Below the pieces are notes generated by a model. The model was not told the origin of the DNA. It did not search any database and saw only the letters and a program-made list of their open reading frames with translations. DNA of 64,000 nucleotides from RBG-13-51-18 sp963739395 (GTDB taxonomy: Bacteria > Chloroflexota > Dehalococcoidia > Dehalococcoidales > RBG-16-60-22), in the NCBI GenBank assembly GCA_963739395.1, contig CAVUAE010000001.1:1401722-1465721 (forward strand), in the 5' to 3' direction. Positions 1-8,505 of the stretch are shown here, in pieces. Numbering within the stretch: position 1 is the first letter of the stretch; each line of letters begins with the position of its first letter. A program made the translations under genes and the position numbers.

Positions 1-297
1 ATTCAGGTTCAATGCCCGGGTAATGGTACGGGCGATTTGCGATACTTCCAGCGTGTGGGTGAGACGGGTAACATAATGGTCGCCGAGAGGAGCGATAAAA
101 ACCTGCGTCTTGTGCTTCAAACGCCGAAAGGACATGCAATGGATAATGCGGTCGCGGTCGCGCTGGAAGCAGGTGCGGATGGGGTCCGGGTCTTCAGGAC
201 GCTGTCTGCCTTTGGATAGCCGGCTTTTTGTGGCAAGTGGAGAGAGGTTTTCTTCCTTCTCTTCGGTAAACTGGCGGACGTTTAGTTTTTCTATCAC
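1..297 (-). CDS. dgt: Deoxyguanosinetriphosphate triphosphohydrolase-like protein, 5' part only
   Basis: Reading the minus strand from position 297 to the window edge gives about 99 residues with the start of the dGTPase HD domain: the stretch HCMSFRRLKHKTQVF followed by DHYVTRLTHTLEVSQIA, where the histidine and following residues are HD-superfamily metal ligands. The family hydrolyses dGTP or other dNTPs to the nucleoside and triphosphate. The rest of the gene lies beyond the left edge. The start is uncertain: I chose a GTG at 297 because no ATG in this frame lies just upstream and the ribosome site is weak. It lies downstream of and in the same direction as the PEP synthase gene, with a hairpin between them. 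Confidence 0.8.
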   Translation of the reverse strand, partial: MIEKLNVRQFTEEKEENLSPLATKSRLSKGRQRPEDPDPIRTCFQRDRDRIIHCMSFRRLKHKTQVFIAPLGDHYVTRLTHTLEVSQIARTITRALNLN

Positions 298-344
298 TTT
301 CGATATGCTATACCACCAATCATAAAAAGGCAATCAAAATAAAC

Positions 345-370
345 AGGGGCGGATTTTTAAGTCCGCCCCT
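345..370 (-). terminator. Hairpin after PEP synthase gene
   Basis: Nine-base perfect stem (AGGGGCGGA with TCCGCCCCT) about 26 bases past the PEP synthase stop. On the minus strand it is followed by a moderately T-rich stretch. It probably ends the ppsA transcript before the dGTPase gene. Confidence 0.6.
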
Positions 371-395
371 ATATTAGCGTAAACAACCATAATGT

Positions 396-2645
396 CTATT
401 TGATACCCAGCTTTTTTTCGGCTTCGGCGATAATGTCGCGGGTGATGTCAATCATGTCCGGGCTGACGCTGATGCTTGTGCAGCCCCATTCCACTAGCTT
501 TTGGGTGATTTCTGGATAGACGCTGGGCGCCTGACCGCAAATGGAACAGGTGACGCCCAATTGTTTGCATGTCTTAACCACTTTCTCGATGGAAATCATT
601 ACCGCTTCGTTGCGCTCGTCAAAACTGGCGGCGAGCTTGGCGCTATCTCTATCGATACCGAGCGTTAGCTGGGTCAGGTCATTAGAGCCGATGGATATGC
701 CATCGATGCCCGTGGCGATGAATTTCTCTAGTAAAATAACGTTAGAGGGCACTTCGCACATCATCCAGAGCTTAAATGTCGGCGAACGCTTAAGTCCTTC
801 CTCTTCCATGATTTTAATTGTGCCTGCCATTTCTTTAACCGTTCGTACGAAAGGAATCATTACCCAGAGGTTATCGTATTTTTCCCTCACTTTTTTAATG
901 GCGTCAAGTTCTAGTTTGAAGGTGGCGATATCCGTAATGTATCGTGAAGCACCTCGGTAACCAATCATCGGGTTTTCCTCATCCTGTTCGTACTTATCGC
1001 CGCCCTTGAGGGCTTTATATTCATTGGATTTGAAATCATTGGTGCGGTAGACCACCTGGCGGGGATGAAAGGCTTTGGCGAATTTGGTAAGGCCGACGGC
1101 CAGTTTATTCACGAACTCCTGTCCGCGTCCCTGTTCAATCATATAGCTGGGGTGCTCGCCGATTTCGGCGACCATGAACTCAGCGCGTAAGAGACCAATG
1201 CCGTCGACATCTCTCATGGCGATGCGGTCGACGATTTCCGGCTGGGCTAGATTAGCCAGGAGTTTGGTCTTGGTTTTGACCTCGCCGCGGGCGCGTATTT
1301 TAAAATCGGTCTTAACCTCTATCTTGCCGGGGTAGACCTTACCATTACTGCCGTCTACGGTAATAATCTGCCCGTCCTTAAGTGTAGCAGTGGCTTTTTC
1401 ACAGCCCACGACGCAGGGTATGCCCAGCTCGCGGCTGACTATGGCAGCGTGGGCCGTTCTACCGCCGCGGTCGGTGACGATAGCTGCGGCGCGCTTCATG
1501 GCGGGGACGAAGTCCGGCGTCGTCATTTCCGCTACCAGGATATCGCCTTCGAGCACTTTATCAATCTGAGAGGGGTCGGGGACAATTTTAACAGGACCGG
1601 AAGCGACACCTGGACTGGCAGCCGCGCCAGATAAAAGCACTGGGGCGTCGATATCATGTGAGGTTACTTTACTTTTATTCATGGTGGTTACGGGGCGGGT
1701 CTGGACGATATAAATTTTACCGCCTTGTTTAGCCCACTCCACGTCTTGTGGGTGGTCGTAATGCTTTTCTAACGTTTTACCTATTTTAGCCAGAAAGAGG
1801 ATATCATCATCGGTGATTTTTTGTTTTTCCTGTTCTTCTTTGGTCAGGATAACTTTTTTATTTTCATCTTTGCCGTGGGCGCCGGCTTCTTTGACCAGTT
1901 TCCATTCCTGTTTCTTAATTTCCTTGGAAAGGATTTTCACGCCTTTTTTATCGACCGTATAATGGTCAGGGGTGACGTCCCCGGAGACAATCATTTCACC
2001 GAGACCGAGCACAGCTTCGATGGTGATTTTTTCTTTATCGCTGGTGGTAGGCTCGATTGTGAACATGACGCCGGAGGATTCCGACTGCACCATACGTTGC
2101 ACCGGCACCGCGATACCGACCTTAAAATGCTCGAAACCCTGCTCCTGCCTGTAGAAGATAGCGCGAGCGCCGAAGAGCGAAGCCCAGCAGTCCTGCACGG
2201 CTTTGACGACGTCCTTTTCTCCTTGGATATTGAGGAAAGTTGCCTGCTGCCCGGCGAACGATGCTTCCGGCAGGTCTTCGGCTGTGGCAGAGGAACGCAC
2301 TGCTACCAGCCCTTTACCCATTTTTACGTATGCCTGCTCGATGGCTTTGGCGGTTTCTTTGGGCATCGGGGCATCGGTAATGAGTTTTTGTACTTTGAGG
2401 GCAACTTCCTGGAGCTGTTTGCTGTTTTGAATGTTAAGGGGGTCGAGGAGGGATTTGATTTTGTCATGAAGGTTGGCTTTTTCGATGAAATCGTAGTAGG
2501 CAGAGGCGGTGACGATAAATCCGGGTGGTACGGGGATGCCGGCATTAGTCATTTCGCCGAGATTAGCCCCTTTACCCCCCACAAGTGGTATATCTTTCTT
2601 GGTAACTTCGGTGAACCAGACTACCGCCTTGGAACTCTGTCGCAT
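396..2645 (-). CDS. ppsA: Phosphoenolpyruvate synthase
   Basis: Converts pyruvate and ATP to phosphoenolpyruvate, AMP and phosphate (gluconeogenesis, pyruvate assimilation). The protein has the N-terminal ATP-grasp nucleotide domain (GGKGANLGEM, then AVRSSATAEDLPEASFAGQQ), the swivelling phosphohistidine domain with GGRTAHAAIVSRELGIP, and the C-terminal TIM-barrel PEP/pyruvate domain ending with the catalytic-cysteine region CSICGQAPS. The open frame continues 24 codons upstream to 2717. I prefer the ATG at 2645 because it has GGAGGA six bases upstream and because a good promoter lies inside the extra segment. The result is about 749 residues, normal for PpsA. The conserved motifs are PpsA-type rather than PPDK-type. 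Confidence 0.93.
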   Translation of the reverse strand: MRQSSKAVVWFTEVTKKDIPLVGGKGANLGEMTNAGIPVPPGFIVTASAYYDFIEKANLHDKIKSLLDPLNIQNSKQLQEVALKVQKLITDAPMPKETAKAIEQAYVKMGKGLVAVRSSATAEDLPEASFAGQQATFLNIQGEKDVVKAVQDCWASLFGARAIFYRQEQGFEHFKVGIAVPVQRMVQSESSGVMFTIEPTTSDKEKITIEAVLGLGEMIVSGDVTPDHYTVDKKGVKILSKEIKKQEWKLVKEAGAHGKDENKKVILTKEEQEKQKITDDDILFLAKIGKTLEKHYDHPQDVEWAKQGGKIYIVQTRPVTTMNKSKVTSHDIDAPVLLSGAAASPGVASGPVKIVPDPSQIDKVLEGDILVAEMTTPDFVPAMKRAAAIVTDRGGRTAHAAIVSRELGIPCVVGCEKATATLKDGQIITVDGSNGKVYPGKIEVKTDFKIRARGEVKTKTKLLANLAQPEIVDRIAMRDVDGIGLLRAEFMVAEIGEHPSYMIEQGRGQEFVNKLAVGLTKFAKAFHPRQVVYRTNDFKSNEYKALKGGDKYEQDEENPMIGYRGASRYITDIATFKLELDAIKKVREKYDNLWVMIPFVRTVKEMAGTIKIMEEEGLKRSPTFKLWMMCEVPSNVILLEKFIATGIDGISIGSNDLTQLTLGIDRDSAKLAASFDERNEAVMISIEKVVKTCKQLGVTCSICGQAPSVYPEITQKLVEWGCTSISVSPDMIDITRDIIAEAEKKLGIK

Positions 2646-2697
2646 ACGTTGTCCTCCGTTATTACTTAGGGATTGGTACAAGGCAGGGTGATGATTC

Positions 2698-2727
2698 ATT
2701 ATAGCAATTTTATTCATGGTCTTTCAA
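2698..2727 (-). promoter_or_regulatory. Promoter of ppsA
   Basis: Minus strand TTGAAA (2722-2727), 18-base spacer, TATAAT (2698-2703). The -10 lies downstream of the longer potential start at 2717, which supports the shorter protein beginning at 2645. Confidence 0.6.
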
Positions 2728-2874
2728 CCTCACCTTTTAAAAAATGAGCTAGCGTTGACATTATGGGGACGGGTGATAAAAGGGACAATCAAGTAGTCCC
2801 TAGATTGTTTAACATAGAACACCAATTTTCTTCGTAAAAGCAGGTTTAGGACAAAATTTTTATGAATTTTTTAT

Positions 2875-2904
2875 TTGACAGGGCTGATATTTCGGGTTTA
2901 GAAT
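2875..2904 (+). promoter_or_regulatory. Promoter of DUF151 nuclease gene
   Basis: TTGACA (2875-2880), 18-base spacer, TAGAAT (2899-2904), about 40 bases before the start codon. Confidence 0.6.
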
Positions 2905-2944
2905 TAAAATTACCGAGGTAATAAGGGGTAAGGGAGGTCTGCCT

Positions 2945-3496
2945 ATGATTGAAATGACAATTGATAGTATCCGAGTCAGCCTGATGAACTACCAGCGCGT
3001 GGTAATTCTCAAGGAGAAAGTATCAGACCGTTATTTGCCTATCTGGATAGGTCCGGCCGAGGCAGACGCGATTGCCGTCAAACTCCAGGGAGTGGCCGTG
3101 CCCCGCCCTTTAACCCACGACCTGCTGAACTCGGTTATCGATACTCTGGGTGGCGTGGTCAACTCCATCGTCGTCAACGACCTTAAAAATGATACCTTTT
3201 TCGCTAAAGTAATCATCGATACGTCCGGTAAGCAGATGGAAGTCGACTCCCGTCCCAGTGACGCTCTTGCCCTCGCGGTGAGAACAGGCGTGCCCATCTA
3301 TGCCGACGAATCGGTACTGGATAAAGCCGGTATCCTGCTGGACGGCGAAACGGGTAAACCTATCTTCGACGAGAGGGAGTTGCCTGAAGGCAAAGTCGCC
3401 AAGGTCACTGATGAAGATATGAAAAAGAAGATGTCTGCCTTCTACGACTTCATCAATACGCTTGATTTAGACGATTTTGACAAACGCAAATCCTAG
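2945..3496 (+). CDS. Bifunctional nuclease domain (DUF151) protein
   Basis: A 183-residue cytosolic protein. The DUF151/bifunctional nuclease domain fills roughly residues 1-135: LPIWIGPAEADAIA, RPLTHDLL and SRPSDALALAVRTGVPI are the family signatures. An acidic C-terminal tail of about 45 residues follows, similar in layout to the UvrB/UvrC-interacting motif often seen after this domain, though I cannot be sure it is one. Plant and archaeal-type relatives have DNase and RNase activity; the bacterial role is not settled. Strong ribosome site (AAGGGAGG) and own promoter and terminator, so it is probably a single-gene transcript. Confidence 0.88.
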   Translation: MIEMTIDSIRVSLMNYQRVVILKEKVSDRYLPIWIGPAEADAIAVKLQGVAVPRPLTHDLLNSVIDTLGGVVNSIVVNDLKNDTFFAKVIIDTSGKQMEVDSRPSDALALAVRTGVPIYADESVLDKAGILLDGETGKPIFDERELPEGKVAKVTDEDMKKKMSAFYDFINTLDLDDFDKRKS

Positions 3497-3521
3497 CTGA
3501 TAGTTAAAATATTTGGTTTTT

Positions 3522-3550
3522 AAGAGCCCCGAGTATTTCGGGGCTCTTTT
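3522..3550 (+). terminator. Rho-independent terminator
   Basis: GAGCCCCGA and its complement TTCGGGGCTC with a short loop, followed by TTTT. It ends the DUF151 gene transcript. Confidence 0.85.
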
Positions 3551-3620
3551 GATTTGACATTAACGCGGTGTGATGATAATATTTTTACACCTTTCAAAAT
3601 AAATAACATGGAGGATTGAC

Positions 3621-3917
3621 ATGGCTATCGACGGCACCTATAAAATTGAGATTGACACCCCGATGGGAAAACAGGAAGCTACAATGACTTTTAAGACAGC
3701 CGGTGATAAAGTCAGCGGTTCGGCGGAAAGCATGATGGGCAAGAGCGACTTTACCGGTACAGTCAGCGGTGATACCGTAAAATTCAAACAAGATATATCC
3801 AGTCCGATGGGGCAGATGGTATTGGAATATACCGGCACAGTAACGGGCGATAATATCGCTGGAGAGGTTAAAGCCGGTAATTTCGGCTCGTCCCCGTTCA
3901 AAGGTAAGAGAGTATAA
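3621..3917 (+). CDS. Small beta-rich conserved protein of unknown function
   Basis: A 98-residue protein, no signal peptide and no membrane segment. The sequence alternates short strands and turns (GTYKIEIDTPMGKQEATMTF, VSGSAESMMGKSDFTGTVSG, LEYTGTVTGDNIAGEV), with two related halves that both contain a PMG motif. This suggests a small antiparallel barrel or sandwich, perhaps lipocalin-like. Good ribosome site (GGAGG) and a probable promoter just upstream (TTGACA at 3554, then TGATAAT). I do not recognise a function. Confidence 0.75.
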   Translation: MAIDGTYKIEIDTPMGKQEATMTFKTAGDKVSGSAESMMGKSDFTGTVSGDTVKFKQDISSPMGQMVLEYTGTVTGDNIAGEVKAGNFGSSPFKGKRV

Positions 3918-4054
3918 ATTTTACTTTGCTATTCATCGTAATAACATAGTAGCGGTATAGTGAAGCATATTTGGCTTGGCTATTTAGTACGACTATGAAA
4001 GTAACGTACATTCATTTTTCCAAATGTCTGCGTTTTTAAAGCATCCTTCAGACT

Positions 4055-4084
4055 TTGACCCTTGACGCTAGATTCTGCTATGAT
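4055..4084 (+). promoter_or_regulatory. Probable promoter of the ATP synthase operon
   Basis: TTGACC (4055-4060), 18-base spacer, TATGAT (4079-4084), 29 bases before the first operon gene. A second TTGAC lies inside the spacer, so the exact -35 is uncertain. Confidence 0.55.
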
Positions 4085-4113
4085 ACTTCTGTATTAGATA
4101 CAGCGAGGTCGGT

Positions 4114-4329
4114 ATGGATAAGTGGATACCGGCGTTAAGGCTGACAGGTATTGGTTTTTACATCGTTATCTGCATCGTGGGGTGTACGTTTGTCGGTTGG
4201 TGGCTGGGTGATAAAAAGCCAATTTTCATTATTGTGGGCTTGGTCGTGGGTTTAATACTAGCTGTTTACGGGGTCTACCAAATGGTTCGCGGTGTTATCA
4301 ATGAGCAGAAAAATAAGGGGAACAGCTAA
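4114..4329 (+). CDS. AtpI/AtpZ-like ATP synthase assembly protein
   Basis: A 71-residue protein with two membrane segments (about residues 12-31 and 37-59) separated by a short GDKKP loop, as in the AtpZ/AtpI family that often opens F1Fo operons and helps c-ring assembly or ion supply. It is first in the operon and its stop overlaps the start of atpB (TAATG), so the two are translationally coupled. The call rests on size, topology and position; sequence identity to the family is modest. Confidence 0.75.
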   Translation: MDKWIPALRLTGIGFYIVICIVGCTFVGWWLGDKKPIFIIVGLVVGLILAVYGVYQMVRGVINEQKNKGNS

Positions 4330-5300
4330 TGACTAATTCAAAGAAACGCGGTTTCCTGGGCTGTTCTTTCCCTATATTAGTTATCATTGGCATTATTGCT
4401 CTAGCTATATTCATCATCGGTTTTCTGGCGGGTCCCATCGGGCAGGGCATAATGGAACGATTAGGCATCCATATTGAGTTTCCTTCCTGGCTGGTGGTGG
4501 CACAACCGGAAATCAAACTGGCGGCGCCGCACCTTTTCACGATAGGTGGCTTTCCTATTACCAATACCATGCTCGCTGGCTGGATAACGGTGATTGTCCT
4601 TGTTCTCGGCAGCTGGCTGATAACCCGCCGTATGAAGCTGGTTCCCGGCAAAGCACAAATGGTCTTCGAATTTGCCCTCGGTTGGGTTTACAACCTTTGT
4701 GAAAGCGTTGCCGGTAAAGAAAACGGACGTAAATTCTTCCCGGTGGTTTGCACCATTTTTCTCTTCGTGGCTTTTAACGCCTGGTTAAGCCTGATTCCCG
4801 GCTATGGCTCTATTTTAATCAATACTGGCGGCGGCGAGCATGAGTTATTACGCGGGGCTAATACCGACCTGAATACCCCGCTGGCTTTAGCCATTGTCTC
4901 TTTTGTCTTTGTAACTTATTTCGGACTTCGCTCGCTCGGAACCGGCTGGATAAAGCAGTATTTCAATATCGGGCCGCTTTTTAAGAGCATCGGCAAGATT
5001 TTTAAAGGCAAATTTAACTTCATGGAAATTTTTACCAGCTTGATTAACATCTTCGTAGGCGGACTGGAGTTCGTGAGTATGTTAATCCGCCTTGTAAGTT
5101 TTACCTTCCGTCTCTTTGGCAATATGACAGCCGGTGAGATATTAGTACTTATTATTGCCTTCTTGCTCCCGATGGCATTTAGTTGGTTGGTTTATGGCTT
5201 TGAATTACTCATTGGTTTCGTACAGGCTCTCGTCTTCGGTATGTTAACTCTTGTCTTCGCCAGTATGGCGGTAACTAAACATGAAACTGAGTCGCATTAA
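4329..5300 (+). CDS. atpB: ATP synthase Fo subunit a
   Basis: Integral membrane stator subunit that forms the ion half-channels against the c-ring. At 323 residues it is longer than E. coli AtpB (271), mainly through an extra N-terminal hydrophobic segment (about residues 10-35) and an internal insertion. The essential arginine is present in SFTFRLFGNMTAGE. About six to seven membrane segments are visible. The start overlaps the stop of the AtpI-like gene. Confidence 0.95.
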   Translation: MTNSKKRGFLGCSFPILVIIGIIALAIFIIGFLAGPIGQGIMERLGIHIEFPSWLVVAQPEIKLAAPHLFTIGGFPITNTMLAGWITVIVLVLGSWLITRRMKLVPGKAQMVFEFALGWVYNLCESVAGKENGRKFFPVVCTIFLFVAFNAWLSLIPGYGSILINTGGGEHELLRGANTDLNTPLALAIVSFVFVTYFGLRSLGTGWIKQYFNIGPLFKSIGKIFKGKFNFMEIFTSLINIFVGGLEFVSMLIRLVSFTFRLFGNMTAGEILVLIIAFLLPMAFSWLVYGFELLIGFVQALVFGMLTLVFASMAVTKHETESH

Positions 5301-5342
5301 GACTTTGAAGTAAATAATTATTAATTAAGGAGGGAACTATAA

Positions 5343-5573
5343 ATGGATGCAGAAAGTATGAAGATGCTAGCTGTTGGTCTGGTGTTGGGTCTGGGAGCAT
5401 TGGGACCTGGCATTGGCATCGGTATTATCGGCTATGGCGCGATGCAGGGTTTGGCGCGTAATCCCGAGGCAAGAGGTCCCATCTTTACCAACATGATATT
5501 TGCCGTTGCCATGGCAGAAGCTATCGCTATTTACGCTTTAATTGTAGCCATCATGCTTGGTTTCGTGTTCTAG
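5343..5573 (+). CDS. atpE: ATP synthase Fo subunit c
   Basis: A 76-residue hairpin of two membrane helices with the polar loop ARNPEARG and the ion-carrying glutamate in the second helix (MAEAIAIY). The residue after the glutamate is alanine and the Q/ES-T pattern of sodium-type rings is not seen, so proton coupling is the more likely reading. Strong ribosome site GGAGGG, as expected for the most highly made subunit. Confidence 0.95.
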   Translation: MDAESMKMLAVGLVLGLGALGPGIGIGIIGYGAMQGLARNPEARGPIFTNMIFAVAMAEAIAIYALIVAIMLGFVF

Positions 5574-5603
5574 GTTGCGAAATAGGTATTATTGGGGGTA
5601 AAT

Positions 5604-5720
5604 ATGGAAAATGAAGGATTACCTAATTTCATATCGATTATCATCGGCGCGGTAATCGTCGGCATTCTGGTCTTTGCCGGAATCATCCTACATGCCGTCA
5701 TAACGATGCCGAAAGGATAA
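5604..5720 (+). CDS. 38-residue single-pass membrane microprotein in the atp operon
   Basis: An open frame of 38 codons plus stop lies between atpE and atpF with its own ribosome site (GGGGG, five bases before the ATG). The peptide begins MENEGLPNF, has one hydrophobic helix (about residues 9-31, SIIIGAVIVGILVFAGIILHAV), and ends ITMPKG. Without it the gap between atpE and atpF would be about 180 bases, unusually long for this operon. The frame, ribosome site and clean membrane helix suggest a real gene, perhaps an accessory Fo peptide. I do not recognise a named family. Confidence 0.65.
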   Translation: MENEGLPNFISIIIGAVIVGILVFAGIILHAVITMPKG

Positions 5721-5755
5721 AAACTCCGTTACGATAATCAACCAAGGGGGTTCAT

Positions 5756-6265
5756 ATGGGTGGAATATCTGAATTGGGCATAAACTGGGGAGTGCTTATA
5801 ACGCAGATAGTCACTTTCGTTATCTTGCTGGTGCTGCTGCGCTTCGTTGCTTACAAACCTTTAATGCGTATGCTTGATGAACGCTCCAACAAGGTCAAAG
5901 ACAGCCTGGAACAAGCCGAATCTGTGATGAAACAATCGGCGAAAACGGAAGAAGAGCTGAAAAAACAGCTGGAGCAAGCCAGTCGCGAAGGACAGGAAAG
6001 GATCGCCCGCGCGATGAAGGCAGGCGAGGAAATCAAGTTAGAAGCGGAGGAAGACGCTAAACGAGAAACGGAAAAGCTCATCCTCAAAGCGCGCACAGAA
6101 ATTAAGCAGGAACGCGACTCAGCTGTTGAGGATGTACGCCGTGAGTTCGCGGACTTAACGGTGCTGGCGGCGGGCAAGGTTATCGAAAAATCACTGGATA
6201 AAGAAGAACACCGCGAGCTTATCGAGAAAGTATTGGAAGAAAGCACTTCTATGAAGAAGGAGTAA
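5756..6265 (+). CDS. atpF: ATP synthase Fo subunit b
   Basis: A 169-residue protein: one N-terminal membrane helix (about residues 9-30), then a long highly charged coiled coil (about 40-150) that forms the peripheral stalk. LVLLRFVAYKPLMRMLDERSNKV is the typical b-subunit junction. One copy only, so a homodimeric stalk is expected. Ribosome site AAGGGGG. Confidence 0.93.
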   Translation: MGGISELGINWGVLITQIVTFVILLVLLRFVAYKPLMRMLDERSNKVKDSLEQAESVMKQSAKTEEELKKQLEQASREGQERIARAMKAGEEIKLEAEEDAKRETEKLILKARTEIKQERDSAVEDVRREFADLTVLAAGKVIEKSLDKEEHRELIEKVLEESTSMKKE

Positions 6266-6270
6266 TACTA

Positions 6271-6370
6271 ATGTCATTCTTAGGGAGCCCCTCGTTTACC
6301 CTCGGGGTAAATTCCGCGACCGAAGAATCTGTGAATGGTTACGGATCTTTCGCAACGCTCAAGATGACAT
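6271..6370. repeat. Palindromic intergenic repeat, family with TGTCATTCT ends
   Basis: The gap between atpF and atpH is filled by an element whose ends are imperfect inverted repeats (ATGTCATTCTTAG and CTCAAGATGACAT). Inside is CGAAGAATC, which recurs in the element at 19048-19174. It has an internal CCCCTCG/CGGGG hairpin. It lies inside an operon, so it would be transcribed and could affect mRNA stability or subunit ratios (inference). Confidence 0.7.
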
Positions 6371-6390
6371 TGTTGTAATAGGTATAACGT

Positions 6391-6936
6391 ATGACGAAAA
6401 AGGCAAATGAACGGCGCTACGCTCAAGCGGTATTTGAAATAGCGCTGGAGAAAAACGAACTGGAACGATGGCAGACCGACCTGCAGAAGGTTGTGGATGT
6501 TATTAGTGAAGGTGATTTATTTGCCGCGTTAGAAAGCCCTAAAATAAAGCTTGAGGATAAATCGCGTTTTCTAAAAGAACGATTGGGCAAGATCAATCCT
6601 TTGGTGATAAACCTTGCCTTGCTTTTAATATCTCGCTCGGCTATCGGCATCATCAGTGAAGTCGCTCAAGAATATAAACGTTTGCTGAATATCCATCGTG
6701 GCATAAAAACAGCCGACATTATCACGGCTGTTCCTATTGATGAAGTCGAGAAAAATAAACTGGCAACTAAGCTGGGTGAGATGATGGATGCCAAGATAGA
6801 AATATCGGCACAAGTTGACCCGGCTATTTTGGGCGGAATGGTCGTCAGAGTAGACGGCAAACTGCTCGACGGCAGCACTAGCGGTAAATTATTAGCTTTG
6901 AAAAAGGTATTGGAGGTTGGGGGGAGGAAGCGCTAA
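6391..6936 (+). CDS. atpH: ATP synthase F1 subunit delta
   Basis: A 181-residue OSCP/delta protein joining F1 to the b stalk. The N-terminal helical domain (RRYAQAVFEIALEKNELERWQTDL) and the C-terminal signature (VDPAILGGMVVRVDGKLLDGSTSGKL) are both clear. Position between atpF and atpA is canonical. Confidence 0.93.
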   Translation: MTKKANERRYAQAVFEIALEKNELERWQTDLQKVVDVISEGDLFAALESPKIKLEDKSRFLKERLGKINPLVINLALLLISRSAIGIISEVAQEYKRLLNIHRGIKTADIITAVPIDEVEKNKLATKLGEMMDAKIEISAQVDPAILGGMVVRVDGKLLDGSTSGKLLALKKVLEVGGRKR

Positions 6937-6951
6937 AAGGAGGCAACGCCT

Positions 6952-8463
6952 ATGCCAAAACGGGGCGAAGATATCGTTAAAATAATAAAAGAGCAAATTT
7001 ATGAGTTTGGTACGGCAGTAACCATGGTGGATGTCGGCACTGTTATTGAGGTTGGTGACGGCATAGCTAGAATTCATGGTCTGGCATCGGCTAAGTATAA
7101 TGAACTATTACAGTTCCCGAATGATATTATCGGCATCGCCTTAAACCTTGAAGAGGATAGCGTCTCTGCTGTTATTTTAGGCGACTATAGCGGCATTAAA
7201 GAAGGCGACGAGGTCAAGTGCACCGGGCGCATTGCCGAAGTGCCTGTGGGTGAAGCCATGATGGGTCGTGTTGTCGACCCGCTCGGTCGTCCTCTGGACG
7301 GCAAAGGAGCCATAAAGACGGAAAAAACCCGCCCCATCGAGCGTGTTGCTCCTAACGTCGTTTTGCGCGCCCCGGTGGATACGCCGGTGCAAACTGGCAT
7401 AAAAGCGGTTGATAGCATGTTCCCCATCGGCAGGGGACAACGTGAACTAATCATCGGCGACCGTTCTACTGGTAAAACCGCCATCGCTTTAGATGCTATC
7501 ATCAATCAAAAAGGCGGCGACTTAATCTGTATTTATGTGGCTATCGGCCAGAAGAATTCGCAGGTGGCGCGAGTGGTGGCTACTTTAAATAATTACGATG
7601 CCATGGAGCATACCATCGTCGTTACCGCCAGCGCGTCGGAGTCGGTGGCTTTACAATATTTGGCGCCATACGCCGGCTGCGCCATGGGCGAGGAGTTCAT
7701 GGAGCAGGGCAAGGATGTCTTGATTATTTTCGATGACCTTTCCAAGCACGCCTGGGCTTATCGCCAGCTTTCACTGCTCTTAAGACGTCCCCCGGGTCGC
7801 GAGGCTTACCCCGGCGATGTTTTTTACCTACACAGCCGCTTGCTGGAGAGGGCAGCCAAATATGATAAAGAGTACGGCGGTGGTTCGATGACGGCGCTGC
7901 CGATTATCGAGACGCAGGCAGGCGATGTTTCTGCCTATATCCCCACCAACGTTATTTCCATCACCGACGGCCAGCTTTACGTGGAGTCGGACCTGTTTAA
8001 CGCCGGTATTAAACCTGCCTTGAACGTGGGCATCTCCGTTTCGCGTGTGGGCAGTAAAGCCCAGACTGCCGCGATGAAAAAAGTGGCGAGCCGACTTAAG
8101 CTGGATATGGGACAGTACCGCGCCGTGGCGGCTTTCGCCCAGTTTGGCACTACCGAACTCGATAAAGCTACGCGTGACCAGCTGGAACGCGGCGAGCATA
8201 TCCAGGAAGTCTTAAAACAGGGGCAGTTCGTCCCCGTATCGCTGGAGAGACAGGTAATGATTCTTTATGCCGTCACCAACGGCTATTTAGACGATATCCC
8301 GCTGGACAAAGTCGCCGCCTTTGAGAGCGATTTCTACCGGTACATTGAAGCCAGTTATAAAGATGTCGGCGCGTCCATCGCCAAAACCAAAGACCTGACC
8401 GCCGACACTGAAGAAAAACTAAAGAAAGCCGTCACAGAATTTAAACAGGGGTTTGTTAAATAA
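6952..8463 (+). CDS. atpA: ATP synthase F1 subunit alpha
   Basis: A 503-residue non-catalytic nucleotide-binding subunit. Walker A is GDRSTGKT (about residue 170) and Walker B is DVLIIFDDLSKHA. The arginine finger region (AYIPTNVISITDGQLYVESDLFNAGIKPA) is intact. AAAAGGAGG ribosome site 15 bases after atpH. Confidence 0.97.
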   Translation: MPKRGEDIVKIIKEQIYEFGTAVTMVDVGTVIEVGDGIARIHGLASAKYNELLQFPNDIIGIALNLEEDSVSAVILGDYSGIKEGDEVKCTGRIAEVPVGEAMMGRVVDPLGRPLDGKGAIKTEKTRPIERVAPNVVLRAPVDTPVQTGIKAVDSMFPIGRGQRELIIGDRSTGKTAIALDAIINQKGGDLICIYVAIGQKNSQVARVVATLNNYDAMEHTIVVTASASESVALQYLAPYAGCAMGEEFMEQGKDVLIIFDDLSKHAWAYRQLSLLLRRPPGREAYPGDVFYLHSRLLERAAKYDKEYGGGSMTALPIIETQAGDVSAYIPTNVISITDGQLYVESDLFNAGIKPALNVGISVSRVGSKAQTAAMKKVASRLKLDMGQYRAVAAFAQFGTTELDKATRDQLERGEHIQEVLKQGQFVPVSLERQVMILYAVTNGYLDDIPLDKVAAFESDFYRYIEASYKDVGASIAKTKDLTADTEEKLKKAVTEFKQGFVK

Positions 8464-8464
8464 C

Positions 8465-8502
8465 ATGTCATTGCGAGGAGCGAAGCGACGTGGCAATCTC
8501 AT
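8465..8502. repeat. Short palindromic repeat GCGAGGAGCGAAGCGAC type
   Basis: ATTGCGAGG..GTGGCAATCTC with an inner GGAGCGAAGCGAC hairpin, immediately after the atpA stop. Similar short repeats are common in this kind of genome. It ends only a few bases before the next potential start. Confidence 0.6.
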
Positions 8503-8505
8503 CGT

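Noticed and set aside
37..219. Plus-strand frame of 60 codons at the left edge
   Set aside because: The minus strand encodes a clear dGTPase HD domain across the same bases.
1821..2669. 282-codon plus-strand frame
   Set aside because: Antisense shadow of PEP synthase; phenylalanine/aspartate-rich text with no domain or ribosome site.
2645..2717. Longer PEP synthase start at 2717
   Set aside because: The extra codons contain the -10 box and are not homologous to the family; the ATG at 2645 has a better ribosome site.
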